Origin: Brevundimonas sp. A19_0
GTDB taxonomy: Bacteria > Pseudomonadota > Alphaproteobacteria > Caulobacterales > Caulobacteraceae
DNA length: 50,000 nucleotides
Direction of reading: 5' to 3'
NCBI RefSeq assembly: GCF_017744255.1
Contig: NZ_JAGHQP010000011.1
Coordinates: 1 to 50,000, forward strand
In this document: positions 1-9,153 of the stretch, one piece after another
Numbering within the stretch: the first letter of the stretch is position 1
Layout: each line of letters begins with the position of its first letter
Translations under genes and position numbers: made by a program
The notes under the pieces: model-generated
What the model saw: only the letters and a program-made list of their open reading frames with translations
Databases searched by the model: none
Told to the model about the DNA's origin: nothing

Positions 1-58
1 GTGTTGAAAGGGCGGGGGAATTCGGGGGCGGCTTTCATAGCTGTGCCCTTTAGCCCAT

Positions 59-151
59 CGTCATCCTCCGACTTGATCGGAGGATCGGTCCATGCAGACC
101 ATCTCCCGTCGCGGGCGGCACCGATCCTCGGGTCAAGCCCGAGGATGACGG
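59..151. repeat. Paired palindromic intergenic repeat, family A, copy 1
   Basis: Two palindromic units face each other. The left unit (59-91) has the hairpin ATCCTCCGA-cttga-TCGGAGGAT and the right unit (117-151) has ATCCTCGGG-tcaag-CCCGAGGAT. Each is flanked by CGTC on the outside and CGGTCC/GGCACCG on the inside, so the whole forms a large imperfect inverted repeat. A second copy of the same design lies at 6863-6962. The rest of 1-202 holds no gene I can support. Confidence 0.8.
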
Positions 152-202
152 GTTTCTCTATCTCCTCCCTATCGAAGATGGGGAGGAGACGGGAACCGCA
201 CC

Positions 203-817
203 CTACTCCGGCAGCACCGGGTCGGCGGCGGGCCAGTCGGTGTCGCCGCGGCGGCGGAGGCGCAATTCGACGACGGGCATGGGCGGGCGGTCGGGCATGA
301 CGAAGGTGCCGATCTCGACCCACTCCCCATCGCGGAAGGTGGTGACATAGCGCAGCTCGCCGCCCCGGCTGGGTGTCGTCCAGGAAAAGCCGTCGGGTGT
401 GGATGTCAGGGGAAAGTCGCCCGCCTGGCCGTTGGCATAGGAGCGCATGACATAGCCGCCCTCCTCGCTCCAGGAGATGACGGCAAAGGCATTGAAGGCG
501 GCGGTGCCGTCGTCGCTGGCGGTGCGGCCCTCGATCACCTTGATCGATCCGCCCAGCATGGGGCCGATCCGCTCGGTATGGGGATGGGTCATGGGGGCGC
601 CGGGGCCGGCCAGAATGGTCGCCTCGCCCACCCATTCGCCGTCCATCCAGTCGAGCACCTGCATGGCCTCGCGCTGTTCGGCCGTGCCCTGCGGATAGAC
701 CGCCTGGGCCAGGGCCGGCGCGGCCCCGGCCAGGGCGGCCGTGCCGAGGATCGCCGCCGCCAGCAGGGCGCGCAGGGGCCGCCGCGCCGATGCGAAATTC
801 AGGGACGCAGACATCAT
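203..817 (-). CDS. Exported DUF1579-like protein
   Basis: Protein of 204 residues with a clear Sec signal peptide (basic start, then a hydrophobic run ending in ALAQA near residue 38). The mature part resembles DUF1579-type proteins: an opening 'LDWMDGEWVGEATI' segment, then beta-rich sequence ending in a charged tail. These are beta-barrel-like proteins of unknown function, probably periplasmic here. I chose ATG at 817 because GGGAGGG (824-830) sits 6 nt upstream; the TTG at 823 lies too close to that site. The gene stands alone, convergent to nothing, with the petABC terminator region behind its start. Family assignment is from sequence feel only. Confidence 0.7.
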   Translation of the reverse strand: MMSASLNFASARRPLRALLAAAILGTAALAGAAPALAQAVYPQGTAEQREAMQVLDWMDGEWVGEATILAGPGAPMTHPHTERIGPMLGGSIKVIEGRTASDDGTAAFNAFAVISWSEEGGYVMRSYANGQAGDFPLTSTPDGFSWTTPSRGGELRYVTTFRDGEWVEIGTFVMPDRPPMPVVELRLRRRGDTDWPAADPVLPE

Positions 818-876
818 GACCAACCCTCCCGTTGCTTTGCATATTAAAGCACTTTTTCACCCTCGCTACAAGGCAC

Positions 877-908
877 GAAAAACCCGCCGGAGCGCGCCCC
901 GGCGGGTC
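877..908 (-). terminator. Intrinsic terminator of petABC
   Basis: On the minus strand a 9-bp GC stem (ACCCGCCGG, loop of 8, CCGGCGGGT; 882-907) is followed directly by a T run (877-881 complement). It lies 28 bp past the petC stop codon. Confidence 0.85.
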
Positions 909-935
909 ATTCAGTCGGTGTGGAAGCAGCGGGCC

Positions 936-1820
936 CTAGTGGGCGATGCCCTTCCAGATCCGGCGGTAGCTGGCGTAGGTCAGGCCCGCGAACAGCAGCA
1001 GGAAGATCAGCACGCCGAAGCCGGTGCGCTTGCGCTCGGTCGCGTGGGGATCGGAGGCCCAGGCGATGAAGGCGGCGACGTCCTGGGAATACTGGTCGAC
1101 CGTCTGGGGCGAGCCGTCGTCATAGGTCACCTGACCGTCCGACAGCGGCGCCGGCATGGCGATGAAGCCGCCGGGGGGCACGTGGTCGGGATCGCCGCTC
1201 CAGAAGGGGGCGAGGTCGCCGGCCATATAGGGGTTGTAGTGCTGGCCCGGAGCCATCTTCAGACCCTCGGGCGCCGGCACATAACCCGACAGCAGCGAGT
1301 AGATGTAGTTGGCGCCGTCGTGACGGGCCTTGGCCATCACCGACAGGTCGGGCGGGGCCGCGCCGCCGTTGGCCGCCGCGGCGGCTGTGGCGTTCGCGTA
1401 GGGGCTCGGGAAGTGGTCCGCCGGGGTGGCCGGGCGCATGATCGGCTCACCGGTTTCGGTGTCGATGTCCGGCACCTGGACCTCGGCCGCGAGCGCGCGC
1501 ACGTAGGGGTTGTCGGCCGGCGACCACTTTTCGTGGGCGTCATAGAACGGTCCGCCAGGCTGGCCCAGGTTCCGGAACGACATCAGCTGCATGCCGTGAC
1601 AGGCGGCGCAGACCTCGCGGTAGACCTTGTAGCCGCGTTGCAGCTGGGCCTGATCGAAGGTGCCGAACGGCCCCTCGAAGCTGAAGCCGCCCGAGCGCGG
1701 ATGCTTGGCTCCGCCGCCCGCCGCGGTGGCCGGAGCGGCCATGGCAACCAGGCTGAGGGCGGCGACGGCCGAGGCGACGATCTTGAACACGGCGGAGCGG
1801 GTCCCGTTTTGAATGGTCAT
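936..1820 (-). CDS. petC: Cytochrome c1 of the bc1 complex
   Basis: Haem c subunit of ubiquinol-cytochrome c reductase, carrying electrons from the Rieske centre to soluble cytochrome c on the periplasmic side. The 294-residue protein has a signal peptide (about residues 1-33), the haem motif CAACH (C71, C74, H75), and a Met-containing 'NPYMAGDLAPFW' region that probably supplies the axial Met. A single C-terminal membrane helix (FGVLIFLLLFAGLTY) precedes a basic tail. It is the last gene of petA-petB-petC, 5 bp after petB, and a strong terminator follows. Length and domain order are normal for alphaproteobacterial cytochrome c1 encoded separately from cytochrome b. Confidence 0.96.
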   Translation of the reverse strand: MTIQNGTRSAVFKIVASAVAALSLVAMAAPATAAGGGAKHPRSGGFSFEGPFGTFDQAQLQRGYKVYREVCAACHGMQLMSFRNLGQPGGPFYDAHEKWSPADNPYVRALAAEVQVPDIDTETGEPIMRPATPADHFPSPYANATAAAAANGGAAPPDLSVMAKARHDGANYIYSLLSGYVPAPEGLKMAPGQHYNPYMAGDLAPFWSGDPDHVPPGGFIAMPAPLSDGQVTYDDGSPQTVDQYSQDVAAFIAWASDPHATERKRTGFGVLIFLLLFAGLTYASYRRIWKGIAH

Positions 1821-1825
1821 GACGA

Positions 1826-3127
1826 TCAGCCCTTCTTCTCGGGGATGCCACCGTCAAGCACCGGCTCGGAGATCGAGTGCGGCACCGGGAGGGGGGTCTC
1901 CTTGAGACCGACCCAGGGCATGATGATGAAGAAGAAGGCGAAGTAGTAGCCGGTCAGCAGGCGGGTCAACCACAGATAGCTGTTCAGCTGGCCGTCCAGC
2001 AGCTGGAAGCTGGGCATGCCGGGCACGACCTGGGCGTCAGGCAGCTGGGCGCCGCACCAGCCGAGGCCGACACCGACCACCAGGAAGATCAGGAAGAAGA
2101 CCTTCATGGTCGGGCGGTAGCGCATCGAGCGGACACGCGAGGTGTCCAGCCAGGGCAGGATGAACAGCACGCCGATGGCACCGAACATGGCCAGCACGCC
2201 GCCGAACTTGTCCGGAATGGCCCGCAGGATGGCGTAGAAGGGCAGCATGTACCACTCGGGCACGATGTGCGCCGGGGTCTGCAGCGGGTTGGCCGGGATG
2301 TAGTTGTCGGCGTGGCCCAGGGCGTTCGGCATGTAGAAGACGAACACGGCGAACAGGATCAGGAAGAGGATGATCGCGAAGCCGTCCTTGACCGTGAAAT
2401 AGGGGTGGAACGGCAGGGTGTCCTTGGGCGTCCGCTCCTTGGGGATCAGGATGCCGGCGGGGTTGTTCTGGCCCGAGGTGTGCAGCGCCCACAGGTGCAG
2501 CACGACCACGCCGAAGATCACGAACGGCAGCAGATAGTGCAGCGAGAAGAAGCGGTTGAGCGTGGCGTTGTCGATCGCCGGACCACCGCGCAGCCAGATC
2601 AGGACCGGCTCCCCGATGACCGGGATGGCGCCGATCAGGTTGGTGATCACCTCGGCACCCCAGAAGGACATCTGGCCCCAGGGCAGGACGTAGCCGAGGA
2701 AGGCCGTGGCGATCATCAGGAAGAAGATCACGCAGCCGAGGATCCAGATGATCTCGCGCGGGGCCTTGTACGAGCCGTAGTAGAGGCCGCGCAGCATGTG
2801 CAGATAGACGGCGATGAAGAACATCGACGCGCCGTTGGCGTGCACATAGCGGATCAGCCAGCCGCCATTGACGTCACGCATGATGCGCTCGACCGAGGCG
2901 AAGGCCAGTTCGGTATTGGGCACATAGTGCATGGCCAGCACGATGCCGGTGACGATCTGGACCATCAGGCAGAGCGTCAGGATGCCGCCGAAGGTGTACC
3001 AGTAGTTCAGGTTCCGCGGCGTCGGCAGCGACATATAGTCGGCGCCGAAGCGGATGATCGGCAGGCGGCTGTCGAGCCACTTTTCGATGCCGGTCTTGGG
3101 GACGTAGGTGGATTCGTGATCGCTCAT
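1826..3127 (-). CDS. petB: Cytochrome b of the bc1 complex
   Basis: Integral membrane, dihaem subunit that forms the Qo and Qi quinone sites. The 433-residue protein has the expected eight-helix pattern. Haem-ligand histidines occur in '[22 protein letters not shown]' spread over helix B and 'FSLHYLLPF...VVLHLWALH' over helix D, and the Qo-site PEWY motif is present in '[14 protein letters not shown]'. It follows petA by 17 bp and precedes petC by 5 bp, so the three genes form one operon. Nothing is unusual about it. Confidence 0.97.
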   Translation of the reverse strand: MSDHESTYVPKTGIEKWLDSRLPIIRFGADYMSLPTPRNLNYWYTFGGILTLCLMVQIVTGIVLAMHYVPNTELAFASVERIMRDVNGGWLIRYVHANGASMFFIAVYLHMLRGLYYGSYKAPREIIWILGCVIFFLMIATAFLGYVLPWGQMSFWGAEVITNLIGAIPVIGEPVLIWLRGGPAIDNATLNRFFSLHYLLPFVIFGVVVLHLWALHTSGQNNPAGILIPKERTPKDTLPFHPYFTVKDGFAIILFLILFAVFVFYMPNALGHADNYIPANPLQTPAHIVPEWYMLPFYAILRAIPDKFGGVLAMFGAIGVLFILPWLDTSRVRSMRYRPTMKVFFLIFLVVGVGLGWCGAQLPDAQVVPGMPSFQLLDGQLNSYLWLTRLLTGYYFAFFFIIMPWVGLKETPLPVPHSISEPVLDGGIPEKKG

Positions 3128-3144
3128 GGTCTGTCCGTCCGTCC

Positions 3145-3696
3145 TCAGCCGATCCGCACGCGGGTGTCGGAGACGTATTCATAGGTCGGAACGTCAAGGT
3201 TCCGCGGCGCGGGGCCTTTGCGGATGCGTCCCGAGGTGTCGTAGTGCGAGCCGTGGCAGGGGCAGAACCAGCCGCCGTAGTCCCCGGCATTGAAGGTCGG
3301 CACGCAGCCCAGGTGGGTGCACGAGCCGATCACGACCAGATACTGCTCATGGCCGGCCTTGACGCGGTCGGCGTCGGTCTGGGGGTCCTTGAGGGCGCTG
3401 AGGGGCGTATCGACCGCCTCCTCGATCTCGGCCGGGGTGCGATAGCGCACGAACACCGGCTTGCCCTGCCATTTGATGACCACCTGCATGCCTTCGGCGA
3501 CCTTGGTCAGGTCGAATTCTATGGTCGACAGGGCCAGGGTGTCGGCGGCGGGGTTCATCTGGTTCACCAGCGGCCAGGCCATCATGACCCCGGCCCCGAC
3601 CGCCGCAGCACCGGCTGCGATGTGAATGAAATCCCGGCGGGTGGCGTCGTCGCCCCCACCGTGTCCGTCGTGGTTCAGTTCGACCGATTCGGTCAC
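3145..3696 (-). CDS. petA: Rieske iron-sulfur subunit of the bc1 complex
   Basis: Carries the 2Fe-2S cluster that moves between cytochrome b and cytochrome c1. Both cluster motifs are intact: CTHLGC (C126, H128, C131) and CPCHGSH (C145, C147, H148). A Tat-type N-terminus with 'TRRDF' then a hydrophobic helix acts as signal anchor. I set the start at GTG 3696, giving 183 residues, because GAGAGGTG lies just upstream and the product then has the normal Rieske length; a longer reading to 3777 adds an unlikely leader. First gene of petABC and divergent from trmL; 3697-3890 should hold both promoters but I see no clear consensus. Confidence 0.95.
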   Translation of the reverse strand: MTESVELNHDGHGGGDDATRRDFIHIAAGAAAVGAGVMMAWPLVNQMNPAADTLALSTIEFDLTKVAEGMQVVIKWQGKPVFVRYRTPAEIEEAVDTPLSALKDPQTDADRVKAGHEQYLVVIGSCTHLGCVPTFNAGDYGGWFCPCHGSHYDTSGRIRKGPAPRNLDVPTYEYVSDTRVRIG

Positions 3697-3890
3697 ATCA
3701 CACCTCTCATGGGCCCCGATGGACCCGGACCGGGCCATCGACGGTATCGTCATAGTTTGACGCGAGACGTCATACACCAGCTGTACGGACCGGATTTGCG
3801 GCTCATCGCCGCAAGACGGCGTATGCCTTGAGAAAGACTCGCAAAACCAGCCGCGACAAGCCCCCGGCTCACGCGTAGAAGGGCCTTAGA

Positions 3891-4331
3891 ATGCGTCTCG
3901 CCCTTTTTCAACCAGCCATTCCGCAGAACGTCGGCGCCTGCATCCGCCTGTCGGCCTGTTTCGGCGTCGAATTGCATGTGATCGAGCCCACCGGCTTCCG
4001 GTTCGACGACCGCGCCATGAAGCGCGCGGCGCTGGATTACGGGCCTCTGGGCCATATGACGCGCCATGCCGACTGGGACGCTTTCCAGCGCGATCGCGGG
4101 CCCGGACGGCTGGTGCTGTTCACGACCAAGGGCGCCGAGCCGCTGACAACGTTCCGCTTCCAGCGGGACGATGTGCTGCTGTTCGGGTCGGAGCCGACCG
4201 GCGCGCCGGATCCTGTGCATGAGGCCGCCGACGCGCGGGTGCTGATTCCGCTGAAGCCCGGCGCGCGGTCGCTGAACCTGGCGGTCAGCGCCGGCATCGC
4301 CTGCTGGGAGTGGGCGCGGCAGGCGGGCTAA
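3891..4331 (+). CDS. trmL: tRNA (cytidine(34)-2'-O)-methyltransferase
   Basis: SPOUT-family enzyme that 2'-O-methylates the wobble base of certain tRNA-Leu species. The 146-residue protein matches the short YibK/TrmL type: 'PQNVGACIRL' near the start, 'LFGSEPTGAP' in the middle and 'RSLNLAVSAGIACWEW' at the C-terminus, which together form the knotted SAM site. The stop codon overlaps the stop of the converging dipeptidase gene by 4 bp. Confidence 0.92.
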   Translation: MRLALFQPAIPQNVGACIRLSACFGVELHVIEPTGFRFDDRAMKRAALDYGPLGHMTRHADWDAFQRDRGPGRLVLFTTKGAEPLTTFRFQRDDVLLFGSEPTGAPDPVHEAADARVLIPLKPGARSLNLAVSAGIACWEWARQAG

Positions 4332-5596
4332 TCCGACGCGTCAGGGTTGGCCATCAGGAAGGGCGACTCCTCGCGCTGCATGCGGGCGGCCGTCGCCTCG
4401 ACCTCGCGCATGACCCGCAGGATGTTGCCCCCGGTCAGTTTGAGCACGTCTTGCTCGCTCCAGCCGCGCTTCAGCAGCTCGGCGATGATCAGCGGATAGG
4501 CGTCGACGCCCGAGATGCCGACCGGCAGGCTGCTGATGCCGTCGAAGTCCCCGCCCAGACCGACATGGTCGATGCCCGCCACGTCGCGAACGTGCTCGAT
4601 GTGGGCGACGATGTCGGCGATGTCGGCGGTCGGCGCCGGGTGATTGACGGTCCAGTCCTCCATGCCGTCGGTGACCGCTTCCGGGTCGCCGGGATAGAGC
4701 GATTCAAGCCGGGCACGCTCGGCCGACTGGGCGGCGCCCCAGGCCCGCACATCCTCGTCGATGAAGGAGGGCACGAAGGTGATCATCACCACCCCGCCCT
4801 TTTCCGGCAGCAGGCGCAGGACGGAGTCCGGCACATTGCGCGGGTGGCCGGTCACGCCCCGGGCCGAGGAGTGCGAGAAAATCACCGGGGCCTGCGACAC
4901 GCGGATAGCGTCCAGCATGGTGGCTTCGGACACATGGCTGAGGTCGACCATCATGCCGAGACGGTTCATCTCGAGCACCACCGTCTCGCCGAACGGGCTG
5001 AGTCCGTCCCAGCGCGGGGCGTCGGTCGCGCTGTCCGCCCAGCTGGTGGTCTTCGAGTGGGTCAGCGTCATGTAGCGCGCACCCGCGTCATGGAAGCTGC
5101 GCAGCAGGCCCAGCGAATCGGCGATGGAATAGCCGCCCTCCATGCCGATCAGGCTGGCGATGCGGCCCTCGCCGTGGATGCGCTCGACGTCATCGGCGGT
5201 CAGGGCCAGTTCGAACACATCGGGATAGGCGTCGATCAGGCGCTTCACGACATCGATCTGTTCGAAGGTGGCGCGCGCGGCCTCGAGCGGGGTCATGCTG
5301 GCGGGCACGTACACGGACCAGAACTGGCCGCCCACGCCGCCGGCGCGCAGCCGGGCGATGTCCGTGTGCAGGCGGGTGCCGGCCGACAGGTCGACGCGCA
5401 GGTCCACGCCCTGCGGGTCGCTGTTGTAGGCCTGACGCAGGGCCCAGGGCAGGTCGTTGTGGCCGTCGATCAGGGGCGAGGCCGCCAGCAGGCGCCGGGC
5501 GGTGTTGATCTCGGGCGACTGGGCCAGGGCCGGGGTGGTCGCCGCCAGCGCGATCGCCGTCGCGGCCAGAACACAGGACTTCAGATGACGCGGCAT
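4328..5596 (-). CDS. Membrane dipeptidase, peptidase family M19
   Basis: Zinc dipeptidase of the renal-dipeptidase family, 422 residues, exported through a signal peptide ending ALAQ near residue 25. Metal-site motifs are visible: 'IDGHNDLPW' (HxD), 'GMEGGYS' (bridging Glu), 'LSHVSE' and 'FSHSSARG' (His pair), and 'GLGGDFDG' (Asp). The ATG at 5596 has GGGAGG 6 nt upstream; the frame stays open to 6325 but that part is antisense to hemF and not real. Likely cleaves dipeptides or peptidoglycan-derived peptides in the envelope. Confidence 0.93.
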   Translation of the reverse strand: MPRHLKSCVLAATAIALAATTPALAQSPEINTARRLLAASPLIDGHNDLPWALRQAYNSDPQGVDLRVDLSAGTRLHTDIARLRAGGVGGQFWSVYVPASMTPLEAARATFEQIDVVKRLIDAYPDVFELALTADDVERIHGEGRIASLIGMEGGYSIADSLGLLRSFHDAGARYMTLTHSKTTSWADSATDAPRWDGLSPFGETVVLEMNRLGMMVDLSHVSEATMLDAIRVSQAPVIFSHSSARGVTGHPRNVPDSVLRLLPEKGGVVMITFVPSFIDEDVRAWGAAQSAERARLESLYPGDPEAVTDGMEDWTVNHPAPTADIADIVAHIEHVRDVAGIDHVGLGGDFDGISSLPVGISGVDAYPLIIAELLKRGWSEQDVLKLTGGNILRVMREVEATAARMQREESPFLMANPDASD

Positions 5597-5698
5597 GGAG
5601 GCCTCCCTTTGCATGCGGAGCACTGTCGCGGTCAGGACCGGGCGGCGCAAGTCGCCCTGCCCCCTGCCCTGTCCGGAAAAATCGACTAGAAGCCAGCC

Positions 5699-6586
5699 AT
5701 GGACACCTCCGCCCCCGCCCCGCAGCCCGATCTCGATACGCTGAAGATCGAAACCCGCGCCTGGTTCGAAGGCCTGCGCGACCGAATCCATGCGGCGCTG
5801 GAAGCACTGGAGGATGCCGCGGACCCGGCCCTCTATCCCGGTGAGGCGGGCCGGTTCGCCCGCACCGAATGGCAACGGCCGGAGGGCGGCGGCGGCGTCA
5901 TGGGCATGCTGCACGGGCGGCTGTTCGAAAAGGCGGGCGTGCATTGCTCGACCGTGCACGGCACCTTCCCCGAGGACTATGCGAAACAGGTGCCGGGCGC
6001 GGCCGAGGACCCGCGCTTCTTCGCCACGGGCATCAGCCTGATCGTCCATCCCCGCAATCCGCATGTGCCCGCGGTGCACATGAACACGCGCTTTATTGCG
6101 ACGACCAGGGGCTGGTTCGGCGGCGGCGGCGACCTGACGCCGGTGCTGGACGTGGACCGGCGCGAGGATGCGCCCGACACGATCGCCTTCCACGCCGCCT
6201 ACAAGGCCGCCTGTGACCGGCACGATCCGACCTACTATCCGCGCTTCAAGGCGTGGTGCGACGAGTATTTCTGGCTGGCCCATCGCAAGGAGCCGCGCGG
6301 CACCGGCGGCATCTTCTATGACCATCTGGAGAGTGGCGACCGGGCAGCGGACTTCGCCTTTACCCGCGATGTCGGCGACGCCTTCCTCGCGGCCTATCCC
6401 GACATCGTCCGGGGCCGGATGGGCGAGGCCTGGACCGATGCCGAGCGCGAGGAACAGCTGGTCCGCCGCGGCCGCTATGTCGAGTTCAACCTGCTGTACG
6501 ACCGGGGCACGACCTTCGGCCTGAAGACCGGGGGCAATGTCGAGGCGATCCTCAGCTCCATGCCGCCCGAGGTGAAGTGGCCCTGA
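5699..6586 (+). CDS. hemF: Oxygen-dependent coproporphyrinogen III oxidase
   Basis: Haem-pathway enzyme that decarboxylates two propionates of coproporphyrinogen III to vinyl groups using O2. The 295-residue protein carries the family blocks 'PAVHMNTRF', '[11 protein letters not shown]', '[14 protein letters not shown]', '[11 protein letters not shown]' and the C-terminal '[14 protein letters not shown]...FGLKTGGN'. Starts at ATG 5699, about 100 bp from the divergent dipeptidase. Having the O2-dependent form fits the aerobic life suggested by the nearby bc1 operon. Confidence 0.96.
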   Translation: MDTSAPAPQPDLDTLKIETRAWFEGLRDRIHAALEALEDAADPALYPGEAGRFARTEWQRPEGGGGVMGMLHGRLFEKAGVHCSTVHGTFPEDYAKQVPGAAEDPRFFATGISLIVHPRNPHVPAVHMNTRFIATTRGWFGGGGDLTPVLDVDRREDAPDTIAFHAAYKAACDRHDPTYYPRFKAWCDEYFWLAHRKEPRGTGGIFYDHLESGDRAADFAFTRDVGDAFLAAYPDIVRGRMGEAWTDAEREEQLVRRGRYVEFNLLYDRGTTFGLKTGGNVEAILSSMPPEVKWP

Positions 6587-6589
6587 CGG

Positions 6590-6784
6590 TCAGCTGTTGA
6601 AGAAGACGCGATAGCAGGCGCGTTCCTGGCAGTAGTAGACCGAGCCGTTGTGGGTCACATAGCTGCCGGTCGCGACGGACTGGGCGCGGGTGGGGGCGGC
6701 GTTGAAGGCGAGGCCGATCACCACGCCGATGGCGAGCAGTAGGGCGGCCAGCAGGAGGTCACGGGCATTCAGGGTCAGGGTCAT
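6590..6784 (-). CDS. Small exported or membrane-anchored protein
   Basis: Sixty-four residues: a hydrophobic helix at about 10-28 (LLLAALLLAIGVVIGLAF) with a possible signal cleavage after RAQ, then a short tail with 'VYYCQERACYRVFF' containing two cysteines that could pair. GGAGA sits 7 nt before ATG 6784. Converges on hemF with 3 bp between stop codons. I do not recognise a family. Confidence 0.6.
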   Translation of the reverse strand: MTLTLNARDLLLAALLLAIGVVIGLAFNAAPTRAQSVATGSYVTHNGSVYYCQERACYRVFFNS

Positions 6785-6862
6785 GGCAGGTCTCCGGATT
6801 GAGACCTGACGCTAGCCGATTTTTCGCGGCGCGCACCTGACGGATTCCGACCCGTAAACGTC

Positions 6863-6962
6863 CGTCATCCTGTGGCTTGACCACAGGATCGGTCCGGGCA
6901 GGCGGTTCCGCCGGACCAAGGGGTGCGTGGCACCGATCCTCGGATCAAGTCCGAGGATGACG
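6863..6962. repeat. Paired palindromic intergenic repeat, family A, copy 2
   Basis: Same design as 59-151: left unit ATCCTGTGG-cttga-CCACAGGAT and right unit ATCCTCGGA-tcaag-TCCGAGGAT, with outer CGTC/GACG and inner GGTCC/GGCACC. Compensating changes in the stems keep pairing intact between copies, so structure is conserved more than sequence. Confidence 0.8.
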
Positions 6963-6970
6963 ACCGAGGT

Positions 6971-7675
6971 TTACCCCCGCAGGAACGTCCTTAGCCATGC
7001 ACCGACGGCGTCGCGGTCATTGTCGCCCTTGAGGGTTTCCAGCGCGGGATCGACGCGGTCGGCGCCGATGCGGTCCCGGCGCCCCTCGGCCAGGGCGGCG
7101 GCAAAGTCCGGGGTGAATTCCGGGTGGCACTGCATGGAGACGGCATCGTCATCCCAGGCGAGCCCGGCGAAGGGGGTGAAGTCGCTGGCGAGGATCACAC
7201 GAGCCCCGGCAGGCTTCTCGACCACCTGATCCTGATGCGAGACGGGAATGGCGATGGTCGACAGGGGCGGCTGCATCCACGGCTCGGCCGCCTGGACGTC
7301 ATAGCGATGCAGGCCGACGCCCCATCCGCGATCCGACTTCTCGACGCTGCCCCCCAGCGCCTGGGCCATGGCCTGATGACCGAAGCAGATGCCGACCATG
7401 CGGGTCCGTCCCTTCGCCGACGCGATCCAGTCCAGCAGGCGATCGATCCAGGGGTCACCGTCATAGACGCCCGCGGGCGAGCCGGTGATGATCACGCCGT
7501 CGAACGCCTCGGGGTCCGGCGGCGGACTGTGGCGCACATCCACGCCCCGCGTCTCGAATTCCTCGCCCAGCAGGCGCCGGAACATCTGCGGATACCGACC
7601 GTGGGTCGGCGCCAGATCCGAGGGTGGCGCGCCGGTCTCGAGGATGGCGATGCAGGGCTTTCGAGGCTCGGTCAT
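6971..7675 (-). CDS. Class I glutamine amidotransferase-like protein
   Basis: Single-domain glutaminase-fold protein (234 residues) of the GMP-synthase-like GATase1 group. The nucleophile elbow 'VGICFGHQAMAQALGG' supplies Cys, and 'QCHPEFTPD' supplies the His-Glu pair, so the triad is complete. No synthetase domain is attached. Relatives include gamma-glutamyl-amine hydrolases and orphan GATases; the true substrate cannot be told. Its start is divergent from the ABM-domain gene 58 bp away. Confidence 0.85.
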   Translation of the reverse strand: MTEPRKPCIAILETGAPPSDLAPTHGRYPQMFRRLLGEEFETRGVDVRHSPPPDPEAFDGVIITGSPAGVYDGDPWIDRLLDWIASAKGRTRMVGICFGHQAMAQALGGSVEKSDRGWGVGLHRYDVQAAEPWMQPPLSTIAIPVSHQDQVVEKPAGARVILASDFTPFAGLAWDDDAVSMQCHPEFTPDFAAALAEGRRDRIGADRVDPALETLKGDNDRDAVGAWLRTFLRG

Positions 7676-7733
7676 GGGCTCGATATGGACCGGCAGGCAC
7701 GACTTGGTAAGGGGGATGGTCTATGGGACGGCC

Positions 7734-8042
7734 ATGTCCGACGCCGATTCCGACACTGTCGTCCTGATCAATGTCTACAAGTGCGACCCTGCGCGACAGG
7801 ATGCGCTGATGGACGCCCTGACCGTGATGGTCGGGCGCCAGCGCGGGCTGGACGGCTTCGTTTCGGCGACCTTGCATCGCGGCCTGAACGGCAAGGTCTG
7901 CGCGGTGCATGGCGTGTGGGCCAGCCGTGAGGACTGGAAGGCCATGACGCGCCACCCGGCCATCGTGGAGGCCATGAGCCCCATCATGGGCATCGCCACC
8001 TTTGAACCCAATCTGTACGAGCCGGGCGAGACGTTCGACTGA
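7734..8042 (+). CDS. ABM-domain (antibiotic biosynthesis monooxygenase-like) protein
   Basis: Small (102-residue) dimeric alpha/beta-barrel type protein. The pattern 'VVLINVYKCDPARQDALMDAL...GFVSATLHRGLNGKVCAVHGVWASREDWKAM' spread over the protein is typical of ABM-fold monooxygenases and haem-degrading relatives. An upstream in-frame ATG at 7716 has AAGGGGG directly against it, too close to work, so I prefer 7734. No substrate can be inferred. Confidence 0.75.
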   Translation: MSDADSDTVVLINVYKCDPARQDALMDALTVMVGRQRGLDGFVSATLHRGLNGKVCAVHGVWASREDWKAMTRHPAIVEAMSPIMGIATFEPNLYEPGETFD

Positions 8043-8085
8043 AAGTCCGAGGAAGGTGTGACGCTCTGAATCGGAGGGTTGGTTT

Positions 8086-8192
8086 CCGCTCATTCCCGCG
8101 AAAGCGGGAACCCAGAGTTTTTGCCCGCCCAACACCGTCCGCTGACAAACTGCTGAAGAGAACTGGGTCCCCGCTTTCGCGGGGATGAGCGG
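8086..8192. repeat. Paired palindromic intergenic repeat, family B
   Basis: A 30-bp unit at 8086-8115 with the inner hairpin TTCCCGCGAAAGCGGGAA is repeated in inverse orientation at 8163-8192 with two matching changes in the stem. The two units together make one long inverted repeat between converging genes (ABM protein and rlmJ), where it could also act as a bidirectional terminator. Confidence 0.85.
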
Positions 8193-8208
8193 GGGTCAGG
8201 GCAAGGCC

Positions 8209-9027
8209 TCAGGCCCACCAGACCTCGGCGCGGGCGCCGGTGTCGCCCAGGGTCTCTGCCACCCAGCCACAGACCTCTTGCGCCACCGCCTCGGCGCCGT
8301 CCGGCGGGTTCAACATGACCAGGGTGCAGCCGTTCATCTTCATGGGATTGGTCAGGGGCCGCAGACGGGCCTCGGCCACCAGGACGCGACCGGGATTGCC
8401 GACCGACAGGCGGCGCAGGAAGCCGTCGAAGGTCTCCATGTCCTTGAGCGGGGTCCAGATGGCGACGGTCGCCGTCGGGTCGCGCCGGGCCACCGCGGCG
8501 GCCGCGTCAGCCGCGCGTTGATAGTCGTCGGCCTGTTCAAACGGCGGGTCGATCAGCACCAGCGGACCGCGCGCGCTGGCGGTCGCACCGGCCAGGGCCT
8601 CATAGCCGTCGGCCGCCCGCCCCGAGGCCCGGGGGTGGTCGGCGAGCGCCTGGTTGAGCAGCGCGACCACCGGCGGGTTCATCTCTAAGCCGACGTAGGC
8701 GTCCCCCTCGCGCAGGCGCCGGGCGACCAGCAGGGGCGAGCCGGGATAGAAGCGCACGCCGCCGTCGGGGTTGAGGGCCGCGACTTCCTGCGCCAGAGCC
8801 CGGATCGCCGCAGGCAAGGTGTCGCTGGCCATCAGCCGGGCGACGCCCGCCTCGGCCTCGCGCGAGCGGACAGCATCGCCGGTCAGGTCATAGAGGCCGG
8901 CCCCGGCGTGGGTGTCGATGACGGTCAGCGGCCCCCGCGCCTGCATTCGCCCGACCAGCCACAGCAGCAGGGCGTGCTTGACCAGATCGGCGAAGTTTCC
9001 GGCGTGAAAGCTGTGACGGTAGTTCAT
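8209..9027 (-). CDS. rlmJ: 23S rRNA (adenine(2030)-N6)-methyltransferase
   Basis: SAM-dependent enzyme that methylates A2030 of 23S rRNA. The 272-residue protein begins with the diagnostic 'MNYRHSFHAGNFADLVKH', has the SAM loop 'VIDTHAGAGLYDL', and the N6-adenine catalytic motif 'LIDPPFE'. ATG 9027 is chosen because this N-terminus is invariant in the family; the frame remains open far upstream but that is antisense sequence. Converges on the ABM gene across repeat family B. Confidence 0.94.
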   Translation of the reverse strand: MNYRHSFHAGNFADLVKHALLLWLVGRMQARGPLTVIDTHAGAGLYDLTGDAVRSREAEAGVARLMASDTLPAAIRALAQEVAALNPDGGVRFYPGSPLLVARRLREGDAYVGLEMNPPVVALLNQALADHPRASGRAADGYEALAGATASARGPLVLIDPPFEQADDYQRAADAAAAVARRDPTATVAIWTPLKDMETFDGFLRRLSVGNPGRVLVAEARLRPLTNPMKMNGCTLVMLNPPDGAEAVAQEVCGWVAETLGDTGARAEVWWA

Positions 9028-9153
9028 GGAGCGGGACGGGATCCTGACCAAAGCTGACTGGGGTCCGCTATGACATTGCATGGGCGCGACGGGAATGCTG
9101 AATTCCGATGGAAGCCCGGTCGAGCCGGGACAGCTGTATCCCGAGGATCGACC

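Noticed and set aside
1..300. Open frame on the plus strand across the first repeat
   Set aside because: It runs through the palindromic repeat and antisense to the DUF1579-like gene, has no ribosome site, and has low-complexity Arg/Gly-rich content.
741..1946. Long plus-strand frame opposite petC and petB
   Set aside because: It is antisense to clearly coding bc1 genes; long shadow frames are expected at this GC content.
5597..6325. N-terminal extension of the dipeptidase frame
   Set aside because: It lies antisense to hemF, and a proper ribosome site plus signal peptide start at 5596.
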